Notes: generated by a model not told the origin, from the sequence alone. Counted from the first letter of the stretch, positions 22,909 to 32,762 are shown. The stretch: DNA of 64,000 nt from Spirochaetales bacterium Spiro_07 (GCA_001603145.1 LVBI01000035.1:40961-104960); one strand, 5' to 3'. Translations and numbers: made by a program.

Positions 22909-24279
22909 ATGCTTAGACGGAAAATTGATGATTATCTGATTCAGTGGAAAAACAACCCCGACAGACTGCCACTCATAATAAAAGGGGCAAGGCAGATAGG
23001 CAAAACTTTTTCCATTGAAAATTTTGCAAGAAGCTATAAAAATTTTATAGAAATCAATTTTATTACAGAACCTCAATTCAAGACAATTTTTAAAAACGGA
23101 TATTCACCAGAGCAAATAACAAAAGAAATTACTCTCATAAAGCCCGAATGGCATTTTATTCCGCATGAAACGCTGATTCTTTTTGATGAAATACAAGCCT
23201 GCCCGGACTGCACGACAAGCCTTAAGTTTTTCAAAATTGACGGCAAATACGACGTAATTTGTTCCGGCTCTCTTCTTGGCATAAACTACAATGAAATAAC
23301 TTCCGTAAGTGTAGGCTACAAAACAGATTATGAAATGCATTCGCTTGATTTTGAGGAATTTTTGTGGGCAAAAGGCTATCAGCAGAATCAAATTGATGAA
23401 ATTCTGGAGCACATGAAAAACCTTGAACCGTTCAGCGAAACAGAATTTTCTGTATGGATGGAAAACTTTAAAGAATATATGACGCTCGGCGGGATGCCGA
23501 AAGTTGTCGATATGTTCATTTCACAGAAGAATTATTCCGGAACATTGCAAGAACAGCGGCAGATTCTTAATGCTTATGAAGAAGACATTACAAAATACGC
23601 AGTCGGGCTTGATAAAGCAAAAGTCAAGAATATCTATAATCATATTTCTGTTTTTCTGGCAAAAGAAAACAAGCGTTATCAGATTACAAAAGTTGCTGCC
23701 GGTGCAAGAAACCGCGAATATGTAGGCACAGTTGACTGGCTGAAAGATGCTGGAATAATAAATGTGTGCTACTGCCTTGAAAAGCCAGAACTTCCGCTTA
23801 AAGGCAACTACAAGCCTAATGATTATAAAATCTATTATCGCGACACTGGTCTTTTGATTGCGTCTCTTGATGAAGAAGCCCAAGAAGATTTGCGCCAGAA
23901 TAAGAATTTCAACACATATAAAGGCGCAATCTACGAAAATATCATTGCTGATATTCTTGTAAAGCAAGGCTATGCGCTTTTTTATTATAAAAACGAAAAA
24001 TCAACACTTGAAATGGATTTTTTTGTAAGAGATGCAAAAAGTCTCATTCCTGTTGAAGTAAAAGCCAATGACAATGCAACAATTTCGCTCCGCAATCTAA
24101 TTGAAAAAGAAAGCTATGAAGATATACGCTACGGAATAAAATTATGCAACAGAAATATTGGTTTTAATGGAAAATTTTTCACATTTCCGTATTTCTGCTC
24201 TTTCTTACTGAAACGATATTTAAAAGACTCTGCATCAAATCTGACAGCCGATGTACATAAACCCCAAAACATTGTATAA
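22909..24279 (+). CDS. AAA ATPase with DUF4143 domain
   Basis: 456 aa. An N-terminal AAA domain with Walker A GARQIGKT (about 28-35), Walker B ILFDEIQ and sensor CSGSLLG, then a DUF4143 C-terminal domain with IYENIIADIL, a nuclease-like E-x-D...VEVKA core (LEMDFFVRD, LIPVEVKAN). This family is abundant, often in accessory DNA, and functionally uncharacterised; some are predicted DNA-acting ATPases with a restriction-like domain. The frame starts earlier at TTG 22894, but the ATG at 22909 fits the -10 box spacing. AT-rich relative to tsaD that follows. Confidence 0.8.
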   Translation: MLRRKIDDYLIQWKNNPDRLPLIIKGARQIGKTFSIENFARSYKNFIEINFITEPQFKTIFKNGYSPEQITKEITLIKPEWHFIPHETLILFDEIQACPDCTTSLKFFKIDGKYDVICSGSLLGINYNEITSVSVGYKTDYEMHSLDFEEFLWAKGYQQNQIDEILEHMKNLEPFSETEFSVWMENFKEYMTLGGMPKVVDMFISQKNYSGTLQEQRQILNAYEEDITKYAVGLDKAKVKNIYNHISVFLAKENKRYQITKVAAGARNREYVGTVDWLKDAGIINVCYCLEKPELPLKGNYKPNDYKIYYRDTGLLIASLDEEAQEDLRQNKNFNTYKGAIYENIIADILVKQGYALFYYKNEKSTLEMDFFVRDAKSLIPVEVKANDNATISLRNLIEKESYEDIRYGIKLCNRNIGFNGKFFTFPYFCSFLLKRYLKDSASNLTADVHKPQNIV

Positions 24280-24301
24280 CAAAAAGACAGGACGGTGTAA
24301 T

Positions 24302-25327
24302 TTGAAAATCTTAGGTATTGAATCTTCTTGCGACGAAACAGCTTGCGCCATTGTTGAAGACGGCAGAAAAATTATAAGCAACGTAATCGCCACGCAAATT
24401 CCATTTCATCAGATTTATAACGGCGTTGTGCCAGAAATTGCAAGCCGCAAGCACGCAGAATGGATTATGCCTGTTGTCAAAGAGGCATTAAAAGAAGCAA
24501 GCCTTTCGCTTGACGACATTGACGCAATTGCTGCCACAAACCGCCCCGGCCTTATGGGCGCGCTGCTCGTCGGGCTGACTTTCGGCAAGACTTTGGCGTG
24601 GGCAACGCACAAACCGTTCATCGCCGTAAACCACATGCTCGGCCACATGTACGCCGCGCATCTTGCAAATGACATAAGTTACCCCTATTTGGGCCTTCTC
24701 GTTTCGGGCGGCCACAGCATAATCTGCCGCGTAAACGACTTTGACGACATAGAAGTGCTCGGCACGACAATCGACGACGCAGTGGGCGAAGCTTTTGACA
24801 AAGTTGCCAAGTTTTACGGTCTCGGCTATCCGGGCGGCGTAATAATCGACAAGCTTGCGCAGAACGGCGACAGCAACGCCGCAAAGTTTCCGCTGCCGCT
24901 GCTTAAGGGCGAAGACCACCGCTACGATGTTTCATATTCGGGCTTGAAAACCGCCGTAATAAATCAGCTTGACCAATTCTGGGTTGAAGGCTACCCAAAA
25001 ACGAACGAAAACATTGCGGCCGCCTTTCAAGAAACGGCCGTCAAGATTCTGCTTTCAAGGCTTTTTAAGGCTGTTGAAGACACCGGGCTTAAAACAGTTG
25101 TTGCAGGCGGCGGCGTTGCGGCAAATTCACGGCTGCGCTCAATGCTTGCGGAACACACCGAAATCAAGTGCGTTTTTCCGCCGCTAAAGCTCTGCACAGA
25201 CAACGGCGCGATGATTGCGGGCGTGGCTTACCATTATTTGCAGCGCGGCGAAACAAGCCCGTGGACAACAACCGCAAGCCCGCGCATTCCGGCTTTTAAG
25301 CGCGGCCTGCTCCGCCAGACAAAGTAG
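24302..25327 (+). CDS. tsaD: tRNA N6-adenosine threonylcarbamoyltransferase
   Basis: 341 aa. It transfers threonylcarbamoyl to A37 of ANN-decoding tRNAs (t6A). Start LKILGIESSCDETACA, metal-binding HMLGHMYAAH, ASRKHAEWI, VSGGHSIICRV, DDAVGEAFDKVAKFYGLGYPGG, and VAGGGVAANSRLR, all typical. TTG start at 24302 with GGACGGTG upstream; the frame is open further upstream to 24251, which overlaps the end of the ATPase gene and adds no family sequence. The partners tsaB, tsaC and tsaE are not in the window. Codon use shifts back to the GC-richer style of most of the window. Confidence 0.95.
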   Translation: MKILGIESSCDETACAIVEDGRKIISNVIATQIPFHQIYNGVVPEIASRKHAEWIMPVVKEALKEASLSLDDIDAIAATNRPGLMGALLVGLTFGKTLAWATHKPFIAVNHMLGHMYAAHLANDISYPYLGLLVSGGHSIICRVNDFDDIEVLGTTIDDAVGEAFDKVAKFYGLGYPGGVIIDKLAQNGDSNAAKFPLPLLKGEDHRYDVSYSGLKTAVINQLDQFWVEGYPKTNENIAAAFQETAVKILLSRLFKAVEDTGLKTVVAGGGVAANSRLRSMLAEHTEIKCVFPPLKLCTDNGAMIAGVAYHYLQRGETSPWTTTASPRIPAFKRGLLRQTK

Positions 25328-25350
25328 CGCGGATACGAATCAAAATAAGA

Positions 25351-25379
25351 TTGCAAAACTTTAATTGAAGGAATACAAT
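25351..25379 (+). promoter_or_regulatory. Promoter giving a probable leaderless apt mRNA
   Basis: TTGCAA (25351-25356), 17 bp, TACAAT (25374-25379), 6 nt AGACAC, ATG at 25386. The AAGGA upstream is 14 nt from the ATG and would lie outside the transcript. Confidence 0.65.
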
Positions 25380-25385
25380 AGACAC

Positions 25386-25919
25386 ATGAGTAACGATTTT
25401 TCACTTGACGAAGTAATACGCAAAGTGCCAGATTTTCCGAAACCTGGCATTCTTTTCTATGATATTACCGGAATTCTGGTAAATCCGAAAGCTTTTAAAT
25501 ACTGCATCGACATGATGGTTAAGCTCTACAAGGGGCTTGAGCTTGATGCGCTCGCCGCCGTTGAGTCGCGCGGCTTTATTTTTGCGGCACCGCTCGCAGA
25601 AAGGCTCGGCATTCCGCTGATTCTTGTGCGCAAAAAGGGCAAGCTGCCGGGCGACACATATTCTTGCAAATACGCGCTCGAATACGGTTTTGCAGAAATC
25701 GAAGTGCACAAGGCAGACGTTCAGCGCGGTCAGCGCGTTCTTGTAATCGACGATTTGATTGCCACAGGCGGCACGCTTAAAGCTACGCAGAACGTGCTTG
25801 AGCAGGGCGGCGCAAACGTAATCGGCTTTTTCGGCATTGTCGGCTTGCCTTTCTTGAACTATCAGAAAGTGCTTGACCCTGTGCCTGTAAAGACGCTGAT
25901 TGACTATAACGCTGAATAG
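25386..25919 (+). CDS. apt: Adenine phosphoribosyltransferase
   Basis: 177 aa. It makes AMP from adenine and PRPP (purine salvage). Family signature: VIRKVPDFPKPGILFYDIT, AAVESRGFIFAAPLAERLG, VRKKGKLPG, and the PRPP loop VLVIDDLIATGGTL. The upstream in-frame start at 25365 adds seven non-family residues and is rejected. It complements the riboswitch-controlled de novo operon elsewhere in the window. No terminator was seen before the next gene, whose own promoter is likely near 25947. Confidence 0.95.
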   Translation: MSNDFSLDEVIRKVPDFPKPGILFYDITGILVNPKAFKYCIDMMVKLYKGLELDALAAVESRGFIFAAPLAERLGIPLILVRKKGKLPGDTYSCKYALEYGFAEIEVHKADVQRGQRVLVIDDLIATGGTLKATQNVLEQGGANVIGFFGIVGLPFLNYQKVLDPVPVKTLIDYNAE

Positions 25920-25975
25920 ATTTCCTTTTCACGCCGATAATTGATGTACTATTGGTTTATCAAAGGAATATTAAA

Positions 25976-26611
25976 ATGAAGAAAATCTTGTCTTATATTT
26001 TGCTTGCAGCTGTTTCTTTCTGTGCAGTTGCAGAAATTGAAACATTCACATCTCATTACGAGCCGGTTACTTCGGCTGATGAATTTGACGTGACATACAT
26101 TATGTATGACTCTATGAAAATTTCAAAGCTGCGCCGTGCAGGCGGTGTGCCTGTAACTCAGGCTTTTATAATTGACAACGGCCTTTACGAAGAGCGTTTT
26201 ACGCTTTTTAAAGACACCGGCTCAAAAGACAACAGCCGCAAAATGGAATATGCAAAAGTCATTCAGGAATATGCTTCAAAAGTAAGCGGCAAAGATTTGA
26301 AATCTTCTGACTTTGTGGCTTTTAAGAATGAAGACGTTGACGAAGAATTCAGCGCAGATTTTGGGCACACATGCTTTGTAGTTGATCCGCCGTCTTCTTA
26401 CGCAAAAGGCTACAAGTACATGCTCATTGAGTTTTTCTGCAAAGAGAGCCAGGGCATTGTAATGCGCACAATCTTGACGGACGACGAAACAGTTTTTACT
26501 GAACCGGCTGACAACTTTATTTACGTCTATCATTCGTTCCGCTTCAGCGCGACAAAACCGCGCCTTTCAAGCAGCTCTAACGACGATGATGAAGACACGC
26601 TTTTCTGGTAA
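25976..26611 (+). CDS. Secreted protein of unknown function, tandem paralogue 1
   Basis: 211 aa. Signal peptide (MKKILSYILLAAVSFCAVA), no domain recognised. The middle (YASKVSGKDLKSSDFVAF, GYKYMLIEFFCKESQGIVMR) aligns by eye with the next gene product (CASLVSGRELTLADFSAI, GYSQMMLEFYGKQGTGIVMR), so the two are duplicates. AAGGA lies 8 nt before the ATG. The tail is Ser/Asp-rich (SSSSNDDDEDTLFW). Probably periplasmic or outer-envelope. Confidence 0.7.
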   Translation: MKKILSYILLAAVSFCAVAEIETFTSHYEPVTSADEFDVTYIMYDSMKISKLRRAGGVPVTQAFIIDNGLYEERFTLFKDTGSKDNSRKMEYAKVIQEYASKVSGKDLKSSDFVAFKNEDVDEEFSADFGHTCFVVDPPSSYAKGYKYMLIEFFCKESQGIVMRTILTDDETVFTEPADNFIYVYHSFRFSATKPRLSSSSNDDDEDTLFW

Positions 26612-27263
26612 TTTTGCCAGCAGCTTAAAGAGAATAACCGCAACATGCCTTTTGCTGTGCTTTGCCGCAGCATCTGGCTTCTCTGAAATCATCAGCTTCG
26701 GCACAAATTTCAGACACCTTCAGAACGGCCTTGAAACGATGAAGGTGTCTTTTCTCATACCAGACGCTTTTGAGTACATCGCCGTTCCGCAAAAAGGAAC
26801 GGAACTTTACATCAAATTCGCGCTGCGCCCAAAAGCAAAACCTTCAGAAATGAGCACAACACGCTCATTCAAAAGCACAAATTCACTTTCAGACGAGCAC
26901 ACCGAAGTGCGCCACTGCCTGTTTTTAGATAAAGGCACAACGGCGCAGAGCTTTGACCGCGAATTTATCGTCTTTATGCTGAACTGCGCGAGCCTTGTTT
27001 CGGGCAGAGAACTCACGCTTGCAGATTTTTCTGCCATTTCAAAGGCCGAAGTCAGCAAAACTTGCAAAGCAGACATCGGCTATATCTGCTATGTTGCAAA
27101 CCCACATTCAAGATTTGCATCGGGCTACAGCCAGATGATGCTAGAATTTTACGGAAAGCAGGGCACAGGCATCGTAATGCGCGCCACGGTTTCGAACACT
27201 TCAAAAGCTTTGACAAGCAGCACAGGCGCATTCATGAAGGCGCGCCGCACTTTTTCGTTTTAG
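26586..27263 (+). CDS. Secreted protein of unknown function, tandem paralogue 2
   Basis: 225 aa. Signal-like hydrophobic stretch at 16-31 (ITATCLLLCFAAASGF) after a basic start. Paralogous to the preceding protein over most of its length (see SGRELTLADFS, IGYICYVANPHSRFASGY). It overlaps the preceding gene by 26 bp and starts ATGATG without a Shine-Dalgarno, so translational coupling is likely. The next gene begins 11 bp later. Confidence 0.68.
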   Translation: MMKTRFSGNFASSLKRITATCLLLCFAAASGFSEIISFGTNFRHLQNGLETMKVSFLIPDAFEYIAVPQKGTELYIKFALRPKAKPSEMSTTRSFKSTNSLSDEHTEVRHCLFLDKGTTAQSFDREFIVFMLNCASLVSGRELTLADFSAISKAEVSKTCKADIGYICYVANPHSRFASGYSQMMLEFYGKQGTGIVMRATVSNTSKALTSSTGAFMKARRTFSF

Positions 27264-27274
27264 GCAGACAGCAG

Positions 27275-29785
27275 ATGAACCAAAAAATTGAATTATTATC
27301 TCCGGCCGGCGATTCAGACGCATTTAAAGCCGCAATTCTTGCCGGTGCAAATGCAATATATTTCGGGCTTGAAAAATTCAGCGCGCGCACAAGGGCAACA
27401 AACCTTACATTGAATCAGCTTGAAGAGCTTGCGCCGCTCGCAAAAAGCCGCTCGGTAAGGCTTTATCTTACGCTTAACACGCTTGTGCGCGACTGTGAAA
27501 TTGGCGACGCGCTTAGACTTGCAGAAACGGCACTTGAACACGGCGTTGACGCGATAATCGTGCAAGACTTTGGCTTGATGGCAGCTTTGCGCGCGCATTT
27601 TCCGCAAGCAGAGATTCATGCTTCAACGCAGATGACGACGCACAACATTGCGCAGCTTGATTTGCTTGCGCGCGCCGGTGTTTCACAAGTAAACCTTTCG
27701 CGCGAGCTTTCAATAGAACAAATCAAGCTTTTTTCTGAAAAGCTGAAAAATTACGGCATTGTGCCAGAAGTTTTTGTGCACGGCGCTTACTGCATTTCAT
27801 ATTCGGGGCAATGCTACTTGAGCGGCGCGCTTTACGGTCAGGCCGGCAACCGCGGTTCATGCGTTCAGCCATGCAGACGGCAGTTTTTTGCAGACAACGG
27901 CAAGCTTATTGCGCCATTCTCGCTGAAAGACAATTGCGCTTTCAGATTTGCAAAAGAATTGTGCAGCTTTGCACCTATCAGCCTTAAAATTGAAGGGCGC
28001 ATAAAAAGCGCCGAATACGTCTATTCTGTTACAAAAAGCTGGCGCGAACAGCTTGATCTTGTCGAAGCAGGCAAAGCTGCTTCAAAAGAATCAGAGCTGC
28101 TCGAAAAGTCTTTTAACCGCGGTTTTGCTGTAGATTATCTTGAAGGCTGCCCCACAAAAGATTTTTTCAACTTCGGCGAAAAAGACGCAACGATGCAAAA
28201 AGCCGGAACAGTGCAGTCGTTCAGCGCAGACAAGATGATGCTGAAAATTAACGGCGGAATGGGCAGCTCAAAAAGCGTCGGCGGCGCGGGCGGTGCTTCT
28301 GCCCTACTCGAACAAAACGACCGGCTTTTGATAAAAGCGAAAGACGGCCGCTTTGTCTGCAACGCAGAAGTTTGCAAAGCTTTTCAGTGCGGCGCAACTG
28401 ATATTTCAGAAGCGCAGATTAAGATTACCGGCAAGCTTAACGGCAGAATCGAAAAAGGGCAGATTGTCTACAAATCAAGCCCTGCAATTGAAGCGCAGAA
28501 CCTCAAGCAAAAGCTTGACGCGCTCAAGCCTTTAGCCGTTCCACTGTCTATTGAAGTTTCTGGCAAGCTGAACGAGCCGCTTGTCTGTAAATTTTCGGCA
28601 GACGGTGCTTTTGTTATAGAAAAGACCGACGCCGTGCTTGAAAAAGCATCGAAGCACGGTCTTGACGAAGAGACGTTACGCCAGAAACTTGGCAAACTTG
28701 GCGGCACAATTTTTGCACTTGAAAAGCTTGATTCGGCGAAACTTGAAGACGGTCTTTTTATTGCCTTGCCGGAACTTAACGAGCTAAGGCGGCGCGGCAC
28801 GCAGAAACTTGCTGAAATTTTGGCAAAAGCTAAAAAAGCAGCAGCTTGCAAGTTTGAGCCAAACGCAAACCAGATTGACTGGTCTGATTTGCAAGATTTT
28901 TCACACACCAAAGACAGCACAAACAGCGCAGCCACCGCAACACCGAAGCTTGCATTTTTTTGCAGCAGCATAAGCCAGGCGGCAAATCTGCTCAAAGCAG
29001 AAAAAACAGTTGTTCTTGAGCTGCCGCTTGTTATTTCAGATGAAACACAGCAGTTCTTAGCCGAAAACGAAAGCGTTATTCCGCATTTTCAGAGCATTCT
29101 CTTTGAAGAAGATTTTAACGCTGCCAAAGCTTGTCTTGAAAAGCTTGCAGCAACCAAAAGCGGGCACAAACGCCAAGTCTGGTGCGAGAACACAGGGCTT
29201 GCAGATTTTGCGCAAAAAGCCGGTTTCAGCGTAATTCTCGGCAGCTTCTGCAACGCCGCAAACAGCATGAGCATTCAGGCTTATGCAAAGCTCTTAGGCA
29301 TAGCCGCAATTGTTCCTTCTATAGAAATTTCATACGAAGCCATAAGCAGTTTGGAGATTCCGCAAAATGTAAAGCTTTTCTACCCGCTTTTTTCAGAAGA
29401 ACTTTTAATGCAGAGCAGACAATGCTTGCTGCGCAACCTTACTGGCTGCACAAAAGCGGCTTGCGACAGAACATGCATCGAGCAGTGTGAAAAACAGCTT
29501 ACGGTCAAAGGCGCAGCAGACGAAGCTTTCCGCGCGGTTAAGCGCAAAGGCTTTTATTCAGGGCTTTTCAGTGCAAAGCCTGTTTCAAACGCAAAAGCGT
29601 TCAGCCTTTTAAAAGATAAAATCGACACATGGATTGTCGACCTGCGCTTTCAAGATTCAGTTTCGGCAACGCACATAATAGCAGCCGCCGAAGATTTTGC
29701 CAATAAAAGCGCGGGCAGCCGTTTTTCTGAACCGTTCAGCGGCACAATCGAAAAGAAATTCTGGTTCGGCAAGGATTGCAACTGA
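27275..29785 (+). CDS. Peptidase U32 family protein, long form
   Basis: 836 aa. U32 domain with LHAS-equivalent IHASTQMTT (114-122) and four cysteines C173, C180, C196 and C200 (YSGQC, RGSCVQPCRRQFF), followed by LKIEGRIKSAEY. The C-terminal half resembles the long U32 proteins and carries a second cysteine group (CTKAACDRTCIEQCEK). By analogy with RlhA/TrhP this is an Fe-S-dependent hydroxylase of RNA rather than a protease. The frame is open 71 codons further upstream, but that part overlaps the preceding gene in another frame; the ATG at 27275 gives the family start. It shares TGATG with the next gene. Confidence 0.85.
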   Translation: MNQKIELLSPAGDSDAFKAAILAGANAIYFGLEKFSARTRATNLTLNQLEELAPLAKSRSVRLYLTLNTLVRDCEIGDALRLAETALEHGVDAIIVQDFGLMAALRAHFPQAEIHASTQMTTHNIAQLDLLARAGVSQVNLSRELSIEQIKLFSEKLKNYGIVPEVFVHGAYCISYSGQCYLSGALYGQAGNRGSCVQPCRRQFFADNGKLIAPFSLKDNCAFRFAKELCSFAPISLKIEGRIKSAEYVYSVTKSWREQLDLVEAGKAASKESELLEKSFNRGFAVDYLEGCPTKDFFNFGEKDATMQKAGTVQSFSADKMMLKINGGMGSSKSVGGAGGASALLEQNDRLLIKAKDGRFVCNAEVCKAFQCGATDISEAQIKITGKLNGRIEKGQIVYKSSPAIEAQNLKQKLDALKPLAVPLSIEVSGKLNEPLVCKFSADGAFVIEKTDAVLEKASKHGLDEETLRQKLGKLGGTIFALEKLDSAKLEDGLFIALPELNELRRRGTQKLAEILAKAKKAAACKFEPNANQIDWSDLQDFSHTKDSTNSAATATPKLAFFCSSISQAANLLKAEKTVVLELPLVISDETQQFLAENESVIPHFQSILFEEDFNAAKACLEKLAATKSGHKRQVWCENTGLADFAQKAGFSVILGSFCNAANSMSIQAYAKLLGIAAIVPSIEISYEAISSLEIPQNVKLFYPLFSEELLMQSRQCLLRNLTGCTKAACDRTCIEQCEKQLTVKGAADEAFRAVKRKGFYSGLFSAKPVSNAKAFSLLKDKIDTWIVDLRFQDSVSATHIIAAAEDFANKSAGSRFSEPFSGTIEKKFWFGKDCN

Positions 29786-31644
29786 TGAAGAAAGTGCTTT
29801 TTTGCGCGCTGAACGCCAGATATAACCACACCAACCTTGCGATAAGAAGCCTCTGCACATACGGCGCGAAGCAGCTTAAAGAGCGCGGCCTTGACGGCAA
29901 GCTTGAACTTCGCGTAAAAGAGCAGAGCATAAACCAAAGCGCAGAAGAAATAATCAGAAGCGTTGCGGTAGCTTTTGACGGCGCAGAGCCGGATTTACTG
30001 CTATTTTCTGTCTACATATGGAATTGCAGCCTTACTTACATCGTTGCCGAAGCAATAAAGCAGATTTTTCCAGAAATGATAATCGGCTTCGGCGGACCGG
30101 AAGTCTCTTATCAGAGCAGCGCAGTCTTTGAAAAGTGCGGTGCGCCGTCTTTCATCATCAAGGGCGAAGGCGAGAGGCCTGTCGCTGATATTCTGCTAAA
30201 ACTTGCGGAAACTGAAAGCGGCGGCTTCGTTGACGCGCTTTCTTCTGTTAAAGGGCTTTTCTTTAGAGGCGGCAGCTTTTCCGGCGATTTTCTGCCTGTG
30301 CCGCTCGAAGATATTCCGTTTGTTTATGCAAATGCGCCGTTTGAAGAGCGGGCAGACATTAAAGATTGCATCGTCTACTACGAATCTTCGCGCGGCTGCC
30401 CTTTCAACTGCGCATATTGTCTTTCTTCTATAGACAAGAAAGTGCGCACGTTGCCGCTTGAGCGCGTTCTTGCAGAAATTGCCTATTTTATGGCCGAAGG
30501 TTTCAGGCTGATAAAATTTGTTGACAGAACCTTTAACCTGAAGCCAAGCCACTATCTTAAAATCTGGCAATATATCATCGAAAACCACAACGGCAAAACA
30601 GCTTTTCACTTTGAAATTGAAGCGCGCAATTTGTGCGAAGAATCTTTTGAACTGCTGGCAAAAGCACCGGCTGGTACGATTCAGTTTGAAGTAGGCATTC
30701 AAAGCACGAACCCGGAAACGCTAAAAGCGGTGAATCGTTCTCCCGATGTTGAATCAATTGCCAGAAACATAAGGCGAATTCCAAAGAACATCCACGTGCA
30801 TCTTGATTTGATTGCAGGTCTGCCGCAAGAAAATCTGATTTCTTTCGGGCATTCTTATGATTATGTTGCCGCACTCAAAGGCGAGCAGTTGCAGCTCGGA
30901 TTTTTGAAGGTGCTTTCTGGCGCACCGATTGCAGAAACAACAAAAGAGCCGGGCTGGCAGTTCATGCACATTCCGCCGTATGAAGTGCTGCAAACGCCCG
31001 CCCTGCCCTACAGAGACATTCTGCTTTTGAAAGATGTTGAAACGCTTACCGACATTTTCTACAACAGCCCGGATTTCCGCTTTACAATCAGGTTCATAAC
31101 TGATACGGCTTCGCTTTTCTGCTTTTTCTTTGAATTTGCGCACTTTATCAACAAAAGCAAGGGCGGCGTTCAGCTTTTGCGAAAAACAGCAGACTGGTTT
31201 GCACTGCTTGCGGAATTCATTCCGCTTTATTTCAGCGTTTCGCACAAGATTTCGCCGCGCATTGCAGCCGAATTCGATGCAGCAGGCGCGGCTGAAACAA
31301 ACGCACGGACAGAAGAAGAGCTGCAGCTCACAGCATTATATGCGCTTGAATTCTTGCGCTTCGACTATATCCGCCGCGCAAAAACAAGCACATTTGCGCC
31401 CTGGTATGTAAGCCGCTACGACAAAAATGCCCACGCCGAAGCTCTGCACAAGCACACAAAAGTTATCAGCACGCGCATAAGCTACGCCTGCTCAGAATAT
31501 GAAGAATTCCTCATAAATCCTTTGAGCGACAGCGTTCCACCTGAACCTCAGCACACCAAGATTCTTTTTCTTTATGCAGGCAAAGAAAGGCACCAGTCTA
31601 AAAATTACACAACCGCAGAAAGTACAAGATTTATCATTCTTTAA
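29785..31644 (+). CDS. B12-binding-domain radical SAM protein (DUF4080)
   Basis: 619 aa. N-terminal cobalamin-binding-like Rossmann domain (about 1-140; LLLFSVYIWN, IIGFGGPEVSY), radical SAM core with C-x-x-x-C-x-x-C in RGCPFNCAYCLSS (about 206-217), then HLDLIAGLPQEN, and a long C-terminal DUF4080 region. It should generate a 5'-deoxyadenosyl radical; the substrate is unknown. The start ATG overlaps the U32 stop, so the two genes are translationally coupled and may act in one modification pathway (inference). Confidence 0.85.
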   Translation: MKKVLFCALNARYNHTNLAIRSLCTYGAKQLKERGLDGKLELRVKEQSINQSAEEIIRSVAVAFDGAEPDLLLFSVYIWNCSLTYIVAEAIKQIFPEMIIGFGGPEVSYQSSAVFEKCGAPSFIIKGEGERPVADILLKLAETESGGFVDALSSVKGLFFRGGSFSGDFLPVPLEDIPFVYANAPFEERADIKDCIVYYESSRGCPFNCAYCLSSIDKKVRTLPLERVLAEIAYFMAEGFRLIKFVDRTFNLKPSHYLKIWQYIIENHNGKTAFHFEIEARNLCEESFELLAKAPAGTIQFEVGIQSTNPETLKAVNRSPDVESIARNIRRIPKNIHVHLDLIAGLPQENLISFGHSYDYVAALKGEQLQLGFLKVLSGAPIAETTKEPGWQFMHIPPYEVLQTPALPYRDILLLKDVETLTDIFYNSPDFRFTIRFITDTASLFCFFFEFAHFINKSKGGVQLLRKTADWFALLAEFIPLYFSVSHKISPRIAAEFDAAGAAETNARTEEELQLTALYALEFLRFDYIRRAKTSTFAPWYVSRYDKNAHAEALHKHTKVISTRISYACSEYEEFLINPLSDSVPPEPQHTKILFLYAGKERHQSKNYTTAESTRFIIL

Positions 31645-31713
31645 ATTTGTCTTTTTTTCAAAGCTGATATAAACTATTTATAAAGCATTTGCAATGCTCA
31701 ACAGGAGAAATTA

Positions 31714-32646
31714 ATGAGATTAGTTACACGCTCTGACTTTGACGGCTTGGTCTGCGGTGCGCTTCTTAAAACATTAGGCATCATCGACACATGGACTTTT
31801 GTACACCCTAAAGATATACAGGACGGAAAATTTCCGATAGCACAAAACGACGTTCTGGCGAATGTTCCTTACATGCAGGGCTGCGGCATGTGGTTTGACC
31901 ACCACTCATCTGAATTCAGCCAGGCACATAAGGTTGAAATTCCAGGGCGCTGCGAGCTTGCACCATCTTGTGCGCGCGTAATCTACGAATATTACGGCGG
32001 CGACGAAAAACTGCCAAACTACAAAGAACTTGTTGCAGCCTGCGACAAGGTTGATTCAGGTCAGCTTACGGCAGACGAAATACACAACCCGAAAGGCGGC
32101 ATCTTGCTCGGCTTTATAATGGACCCTAGAACAGGCTTAGGCCGCTTTAGAGACTTTAAAGTTTCTAACCTTGCATTGATGGAAAAGCTTTTGAGCGAAT
32201 GTGCGGTCAAAACACCTGAAGAAATTCTTGAATTGCCGGACGTAAAAGAGCGCATCGAATGCTATAATGAGCAGACCGAACTTTTTGACAAAATGCTTAA
32301 AGAGCACACACGAACTGAAGGCAATGTAATCATCACAGACTTACGCAATGTTTCTACAATAAATGCCGGAAACCGCTTTTACATTTACAGCTTGTACCCT
32401 GAGCAGAATGTCTCAATGTGGATTGTAGACGGCAGAAACAAGCAGAATGTTTCAATCGCCATCGGTTACAGCGTCTTGAACAGAACTTGCAAGACAGACA
32501 TCGGCGCATTGTGCGCTTCTTATGGCGGCGGCGGTCATCATCAGGTTGGCACTTGCCAGATTGACTACAAAGATGCTGACAAGGTGATTGCCAAAATCAG
32601 CAAGAAGCTCAACACGCAGCGCAAGAAGAAGTTCCTCTTCTTTTAG
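31714..32646 (+). CDS. DHH/DHHA1 family phosphoesterase
   Basis: 310 aa. N-terminal DHH-type metal site (RSDFDGLVCGALLK, MWFDHHSSE) and C-terminal DHHA1 motif CASYGGGGHHQVG. Family members include exopolyphosphatase, nanoRNase NrnA and c-di-AMP phosphodiesterases; which activity applies cannot be settled from sequence. The C-terminus is short and basic (RKKKFLFF). Strong AGGAGA at the start. A repeat element and a bidirectional terminator follow. Confidence 0.8.
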   Translation: MRLVTRSDFDGLVCGALLKTLGIIDTWTFVHPKDIQDGKFPIAQNDVLANVPYMQGCGMWFDHHSSEFSQAHKVEIPGRCELAPSCARVIYEYYGGDEKLPNYKELVAACDKVDSGQLTADEIHNPKGGILLGFIMDPRTGLGRFRDFKVSNLALMEKLLSECAVKTPEEILELPDVKERIECYNEQTELFDKMLKEHTRTEGNVIITDLRNVSTINAGNRFYIYSLYPEQNVSMWIVDGRNKQNVSIAIGYSVLNRTCKTDIGALCASYGGGGHHQVGTCQIDYKDADKVIAKISKKLNTQRKKKFLFF

Positions 32647-32649
32647 AAT

Positions 32650-32739
32650 GTCATTCCGAACTTGTTTCGGAATCTCAGCACTATAGCTAGTGCAGATGCT
32701 GAGCTGAAAGCCGCTGAAGGCAAAAAAATTCAGCATGAC
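32650..32739. repeat. 90-bp dispersed repeat, copy 1
   Basis: It begins GTCATTCCGAAC and ends TTCAGCATGAC. The same ends, length and inner hairpins occur at 57640-57729. It lies between convergent genes, next to a terminator. Confidence 0.8.
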
Positions 32740-32762
32740 AGAACTTTTTAGCCAACAAACAA

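Noticed and set aside
27062-27274. 71-codon N-terminal extension of the second U32 protein
   Set aside because: Overlaps the preceding gene in another frame; family start MNQKIELLSPAG lies at 27275.
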